Shown in pieces: positions 60,281-64,000 of a stretch of DNA of 64,000 bases; the first letter of the stretch is position 1; each line of letters opens with the position of its first letter. This DNA comes from Bradyrhizobium yuanmingense. GTDB lineage: Bacteria > Pseudomonadota > Alphaproteobacteria > Rhizobiales > Xanthobacteraceae. The notes beneath the pieces were generated by a model. It saw only the letters and a program-made list of their open reading frames with translations, was not told where the DNA came from and ran no database searches. Where the stretch lies: contig NZ_JARFML010000011.1 in the NCBI RefSeq assembly GCF_029167105.1, positions 62,001 to 126,000 on the forward strand, in the 5' to 3' direction. The translations under genes were made by a program, and so were the position numbers.

Positions 60281-60303
60281 AGTCGATAGATATGGGCAAA
60301 CAA

Positions 60304-60332
60304 CCATGGCCGGGACAAGCCCGGCCATGACG
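60304..60332. repeat. palindromic element (GCCGGGACAAGCCCGGC type)
   Basis: CATGGCCGGGACAAGCCCGG followed by CCATGACG is a self-complementary arm of the same class as 25531-25615. It lies between the convergent sulfatase and glycosyltransferase genes. Confidence 0.7.
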
Positions 60333-60354
60333 CCTGTGGCAAGATGTGGCCTTC

Positions 60355-61425
60355 CTACTCCGCGCTGCTCACCAGCTTGATCCGCGGTGCCTGTGCCTCG
60401 GTCAGGCTGCGATAGGCGGCGAGGTAGTCCAGCGCCATGCGCCGCGCGGTGAAGCGCGTCTCGAACTGCTTGCGGATCGCGGTGCGGTCGAGTTGCGGAA
60501 GCCGGTTCACCACGCCCGCGGCGCTGATGATATCCTCGACGATGAAGCCGGTGAGGCCCTCGTCGATGATCTCCGGCACCGAGCCGCGGTTGAAGGCGAC
60601 GACCGGCGTTCCGCACGCCATGGCCTCGATCATGACGAGGCCGAACGGCTCCGGCCAGTCGATCGGCAGCAAGAGGCCGAGCGCGCCGCTGAGGAAATCC
60701 GATTTTTCGTGATCGCTGATCTCGCCGATGAACTCCACCAAGGGATTGTTCTCGATCATCGGCCGGATCAGCTCGTCGTAGTAATCCTGGTCAGCACGGT
60801 CGACCTTGGCCGCGATCTTGAGCGGAATGCCGCAATGGGTCGCGATCTTGATGGCGCGATCGACGCCCTTCTCGGGCGCGATGCGGCCGAGCACGGCCAG
60901 GTATTCCTGTTTCGCCGGCTTCGGCGTCAGCAGCTTCTCCGGCAGGCCGTGGTGGATCGTCGTCACCCAGTTCGCCTGCGGCACCGGCCGCCGCTGCGCA
61001 TTGGAGATCGAGATGACCGGCATCTTGGTGAAGGTGTTGAAGACCGGCTGATGCTCGGGAAGATCGAGCCGGCCGTGCAACGTCGTCACGAACGGGGTCG
61101 GCTGGCGGTGGAACAACGACCAGGGATAATAGTCGAGATGGAAGTGGAGGAAATCGAACTCCTCGTCGTCACATTTTTGCCGCACCCGCTCCAGCAGCAC
61201 CATGTGCAGCGCGTTGGGATCGCGCACGGAACCGTCGAGCCGAAGCGCCCGCGGCCATAATGCATCGAGCTTGGCCGATGTCCGCGAGTCGCCGCTGGCG
61301 AACAGCGTCACGTCATGGCCCAGGGCCACCAGCTCTTCCGTCAACCAATGCACCACCCGCTCGGTGCCGCCATACAGCTTGGGTGGAACAGCCTCCGTCA
61401 ACGGAGCTACCTGCGCGATGCGCAT
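60355..61425 (-). CDS. glycosyltransferase family 4
   Basis: A 356-residue GT-B enzyme. The N terminus reads MRIAQVAPLTEAVPPKLYGG then TERVVHWLTEELVALGHDVTLFASG, typical of GT4. The C-terminal donor-binding half has VLGRIAPEKGVDRAIKIA, LVEFIGEISDHEKSDFLSGALGLLLPIDWPEPFGLVMIEAMACGTPVVAF (the E-x7-E motif EPFGLVMIE) and a C-terminal RFTARRMALDYL. The start is ATG 61425, with GAGGAGAT upstream; longer frames lack the fold. Divergent from the ABC exporter gene. It probably transfers a sugar from a nucleotide donor to an envelope or storage polysaccharide. Confidence 0.9.
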   Translation of the reverse strand: MRIAQVAPLTEAVPPKLYGGTERVVHWLTEELVALGHDVTLFASGDSRTSAKLDALWPRALRLDGSVRDPNALHMVLLERVRQKCDDEEFDFLHFHLDYYPWSLFHRQPTPFVTTLHGRLDLPEHQPVFNTFTKMPVISISNAQRRPVPQANWVTTIHHGLPEKLLTPKPAKQEYLAVLGRIAPEKGVDRAIKIATHCGIPLKIAAKVDRADQDYYDELIRPMIENNPLVEFIGEISDHEKSDFLSGALGLLLPIDWPEPFGLVMIEAMACGTPVVAFNRGSVPEIIDEGLTGFIVEDIISAAGVVNRLPQLDRTAIRKQFETRFTARRMALDYLAAYRSLTEAQAPRIKLVSSAE

Positions 61426-61699
61426 CTCACCATCTCCTCTGCGATCATGAAGTTGAAACCCCCGCCTGTACGGCACCGGCAAATGCCAGACGAGGGAACG
61501 TTCCCGCACCTGCGAAGTTCCTTCTCCCGAACGTTACATATTCGACACGTCGGCGGAGCGTCGCGATGCTGCCACTAGATCTTCGCAGATCGTCCGCATC
61601 CGCATGTCGTGATGGGATTGCCCGGGAACCGAGGCGAAGCGGTCGATGTTCACTCGGCCAGTAACGAAACGAAAATCAGCATAACGGGGCGACAGCCAT

Positions 61700-63463
61700 A
61701 TGGATCAGCTTTCTGGATACGCGCGCAGGCCATTTGCCTTTGTCTTGCGCTATCTCCGGCGTCGTCTCGCGTCGCATTTGGTGATCCTGGCCGCGGTCGT
61801 GGGGGCCGTTGCCTGCTCCGTAGGCACCCAGTATGGCGTCAAAGCCCTGGTCGACGCCCTGTCCGCCGGTCCCTCGTATGGCGGTGGCGTATGGCTGGCA
61901 TTCATTCTGCTCATGTCACTCATTGCCGCCGACAACTTCCTGTGGCGGATCGCGAGCTGGACAGCGAGCTTCACCTTCGTCCGGGTCACGGGCGATTTAC
62001 GGCGCGACATCTTTCGTCATCTGACCGGGCACGCCCCCAGCTACTTCTCGGACCGGATGCCCGGCATGCTGACGAGCCGCATCACCGCGACCTCGAACGC
62101 GGTGTTCACCGTCGAGAACATGTTCGTTTGGAATGTGTTGCCGCCGTGCATTGCCACAATTGCGGCAATCATCCTGATTGGAACCGTCAGCCCCTACATG
62201 GCGCTCGGCCTGATCGCGATCGCGGGCGGCATGGTGGTTGCGATGTTTCGTCTGGCCGCGGCCGGCAAGCCGCTGCATGACGATTTCGCCGACAAGGCCG
62301 CATTGGTCGACGGCGAGATGATCGACGTCATCAGCAACATGCCGCTGGTGCGCGCCTTCTGCGGCATCAGCCACGAGCACGAGCGATTCGACGCGACGGT
62401 GAACCAGGAGCTGACCGCGCGCAGCCGCAGCCTGCGTTATCTGGAGAAGCTGCGGCTGTTGCATGCCGTCATCACCGTGCTTTTGACGATTGCGCTGATG
62501 GCCTGGGCGATCTCGCTCTGGCAGAAGGGCCAAGCGACGACCGGCGACGTCGTGCTGGTCTGTACGCTCGGCATCTCCATCCTGAGCGCTACGCGCGATC
62601 TCGCGGTGGCGCTGGTCGACGTCACCCAGCACGTCGCGCGTCTGACAGAGGCAATCGCCACGCTGCTGGTGCCGCACGAGCTCCGCGATCACCCCGAGGC
62701 CGAGCCCCTGGTCAAGAGCGGCGCGGCCATCGCGTACAACAACGTCACCTTCGGCTATCCCGGCAGCGACAAGATCTTCGAGCGCTTCAGCCTGCGCCTC
62801 CAGCCCGGCCAGCGCGTCGGACTGGTCGGCCAGTCCGGCGGCGGCAAGTCGACGCTGTTCACGCTGCTGCAGCGGTTCTACGACGTCGACGAGGGCAGCA
62901 TCACCATCGACGGCCAGGACATCTCGAAGGTGACGCAGCTGAGCCTGCGCGAGGCGATTTCCGTCGTGCCGCAGGACATTTCCTTGTTTCATCGCTCCAT
63001 TCGCGAGAACATCCGCTATGGCCGCCCGAACGCGACCGACGACGAGGTGCTGCGCGCGGCGATCGCGGCGCGCTGCGACTTCGTCGAGAGCCTGCCGGAG
63101 GGGCTCGACACCATGGTCGGCGACCGCGGCGTCAAGATGTCGGGCGGCCAGCGCCAGCGCATCGCGATCGCGCGCGCCTTCCTGAAGGACGCGCCGATCC
63201 TGCTGCTGGACGAGGCGACCGCCGCGCTCGACAGCGAATCCGAAGAGGCGATCCGCGAGGCGCTGTCGCGCCTGATGCGCGGCCGCACCGTGATCGCGAT
63301 CGCCCATCGCCTCGCGACGCTGCGCAATTTCGACCGTGTGGTGGTGCTGAGGAATGGTAAGATCATCGAGGACGGCTCGCCCGAGCGTCTGATGCAGGGC
63401 CATGGGCCGTATCGTGAGCTGGTCACGCAGGAAATAAGCCGGCTCGCGCAAGCCGCCGCGTAA
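61700..63463 (+). CDS. ABC exporter, fused permease and ATPase
   Basis: A 587-residue half-transporter. Six N-terminal helices (about 20-320) are followed by the ATPase: Walker A GLVGQSGGGKSTLFTLLQRFY, Q-loop VVPQDISLF, signature MSGGQRQRIAIARAFL, Walker B ILLLDEATAALDSESE, and the H-loop His in IAIAHRLATLR. It resembles lipid/polysaccharide exporters (MsbA-like). It forms a homodimer in the inner membrane. Substrate unknown; the divergent glycosyltransferase hints at glycoconjugate export. Confidence 0.92.
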   Translation: MDQLSGYARRPFAFVLRYLRRRLASHLVILAAVVGAVACSVGTQYGVKALVDALSAGPSYGGGVWLAFILLMSLIAADNFLWRIASWTASFTFVRVTGDLRRDIFRHLTGHAPSYFSDRMPGMLTSRITATSNAVFTVENMFVWNVLPPCIATIAAIILIGTVSPYMALGLIAIAGGMVVAMFRLAAAGKPLHDDFADKAALVDGEMIDVISNMPLVRAFCGISHEHERFDATVNQELTARSRSLRYLEKLRLLHAVITVLLTIALMAWAISLWQKGQATTGDVVLVCTLGISILSATRDLAVALVDVTQHVARLTEAIATLLVPHELRDHPEAEPLVKSGAAIAYNNVTFGYPGSDKIFERFSLRLQPGQRVGLVGQSGGGKSTLFTLLQRFYDVDEGSITIDGQDISKVTQLSLREAISVVPQDISLFHRSIRENIRYGRPNATDDEVLRAAIAARCDFVESLPEGLDTMVGDRGVKMSGGQRQRIAIARAFLKDAPILLLDEATAALDSESEEAIREALSRLMRGRTVIAIAHRLATLRNFDRVVVLRNGKIIEDGSPERLMQGHGPYRELVTQEISRLAQAAA

Positions 63464-63521
63464 ACCAACAGTCGCGTTCTCGAGTCGGTCGCGTTTCGAA
63501 ACCAGCGCAGGGGAGCAGCTC

Positions 63522-64000
63522 ATGTCGGCCGAAGCCGTAACCAAGTTCGTCTCCGTGACGCGGACCTCGGAACAGGTCGCGGAGCAGCCTTTCTACATTC
63601 CGATGACCGGGCCCTCGGCCCGGCCGCGGCGCTCGCTCAAGCACGACGACACCTTCATCGTGCTCGACAGCCACGGCGACATCGGCGCGTCCGCCGGCGG
63701 GCCGGACGGGCTGTTCCATCATGATACGCGCTACCTCGCGCGGCTTGAGCTCGTGCTGGACGATCTCCAGCCGTTGCTGCTCGGCTCGAATCTGCGCGAC
63801 GACAATTCGGCGTTGACCGTCGACCTCACCAATCCGGACATCTACCGGCAGGGCAGCCTCGTTCTGCAAAAGGACCTGCTGCACATCGTGCGCACGATCT
63901 TCCTGTGGCGCGGCACCGCCTACCAGCGCATCGGCGTACAGAACCATGGCGACCGGCGCACCAGCTTCAACCTAACGCTGCTGTTCGGCAACGACTTCGC
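63522..64000 (+). CDS. amylo-alpha-1,6-glucosidase-like protein, N-terminal part (cut by window end)
   Basis: The frame starts MSAEAVTKFVSVTRTSEQVA 58 bp after the ABC exporter stop, with GCAGGGGAGCAGCTC ahead of it, and is open to the window end (about 159 residues). The visible part DTFIVLDSHGDIGASAGGPDGLFHHDTRYLARLELVL matches the N-terminal domain of glycogen-debranching-type enzymes (GDE_N_bis). Its alpha-glucosidase catalytic domain would lie beyond the window. Possibly in an operon with the ABC exporter. Confidence 0.85.
   Translation, partial: MSAEAVTKFVSVTRTSEQVAEQPFYIPMTGPSARPRRSLKHDDTFIVLDSHGDIGASAGGPDGLFHHDTRYLARLELVLDDLQPLLLGSNLRDDNSALTVDLTNPDIYRQGSLVLQKDLLHIVRTIFLWRGTAYQRIGVQNHGDRRTSFNLTLLFGNDF

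Noticed and set aside
58145..60616. 823-codon minus-strand frame
   Set aside because: Antisense to the alkylsulfatase gene, which has its zinc motif and a strong ribosome-binding site.

Overview
The window looks like chromosomal DNA of a Bradyrhizobium-type alphaproteobacterium (Nitrobacteraceae). This is inferred from several things read directly: high GC, codon use dominated by GCC/GGC/CTC, a DUF1236 secreted protein, a Bug-type solute receptor, a urate hydroxylase PuuD with a cytochrome c tail, a cyo quinol oxidase, an iron-control-element-like site, and several families of rhizobial intergenic palindromes (TCATTGCGAGCGAAGCGAAG..., GCCGGGCTTGACCCGGCC..., GAGCATGATC...GGATCATGCT). No rRNA or tRNA gene was seen.

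Layout. 1-5.2 kb: a truncated MFS gene, then an iron-siderophore unit on the minus strand (TonB receptor, PepSY membrane protein, small membrane protein) divergent from a TetR regulator. 5.2-11 kb: an accessory stretch with a 170-bp duplicated gene fragment, a short tyrosine recombinase, a GNAT acetyltransferase, a RibD/DHFR-like reductase, an ABC substrate-binding protein, a coupled pair of unknown proteins and scattered short repeats. 11-26.7 kb: mostly backbone genes (Bug receptor, Nudix, DUF1236, lytic transglycosylase, L,D-transpeptidase, VOC protein, PuuD, sorbosone-type dehydrogenase, SDR, cyoABCD, secreted thermonuclease). 26.8-37.5 kb: a GMC oxidoreductase with its small subunit, an HtrA-like protease, a fused indolepyruvate ferredoxin oxidoreductase, a hotdog protein, then a biuret-hydrolase-like enzyme and NCS2-type permease behind a near-perfect sigma-54 promoter.

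37.5-43.5 kb, minus strand: an incomplete sulfur-oxidation set (fccB-soxX-soxY-soxZ-soxA, with no soxB or soxCD in the window and a SoxY lacking the usual GGCGG tail) downstream of a molybdenum hydroxylase pair. 43.9-49.2 kb: a B12-binding radical SAM protein, a DHA2 MFS exporter, a Ca2+/H+ antiporter, a PNPOx-fold stress protein and a small membrane protein. 49.2-50.9 kb: a decayed segment with a twice-frameshifted MBL-fold hydrolase, an unannotated 26-residue membrane microprotein and an AT-rich patch.

50.9-54.9 kb: a four-gene envelope operon (coiled-coil/repeat membrane protein, TAXI-type solute-binding protein, secreted VasI-like protein, exported DsrE-like protein). This is the best candidate here for an undescribed system. 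55-64 kb: a Tam-like methyltransferase, a fused TRAP permease, an SdsA-type alkylsulfatase, a GT4 glycosyltransferase, an ABC exporter and the start of a glycogen-debranching-type enzyme cut by the window end.

All functional calls come from reading sequence motifs. No database search was run.
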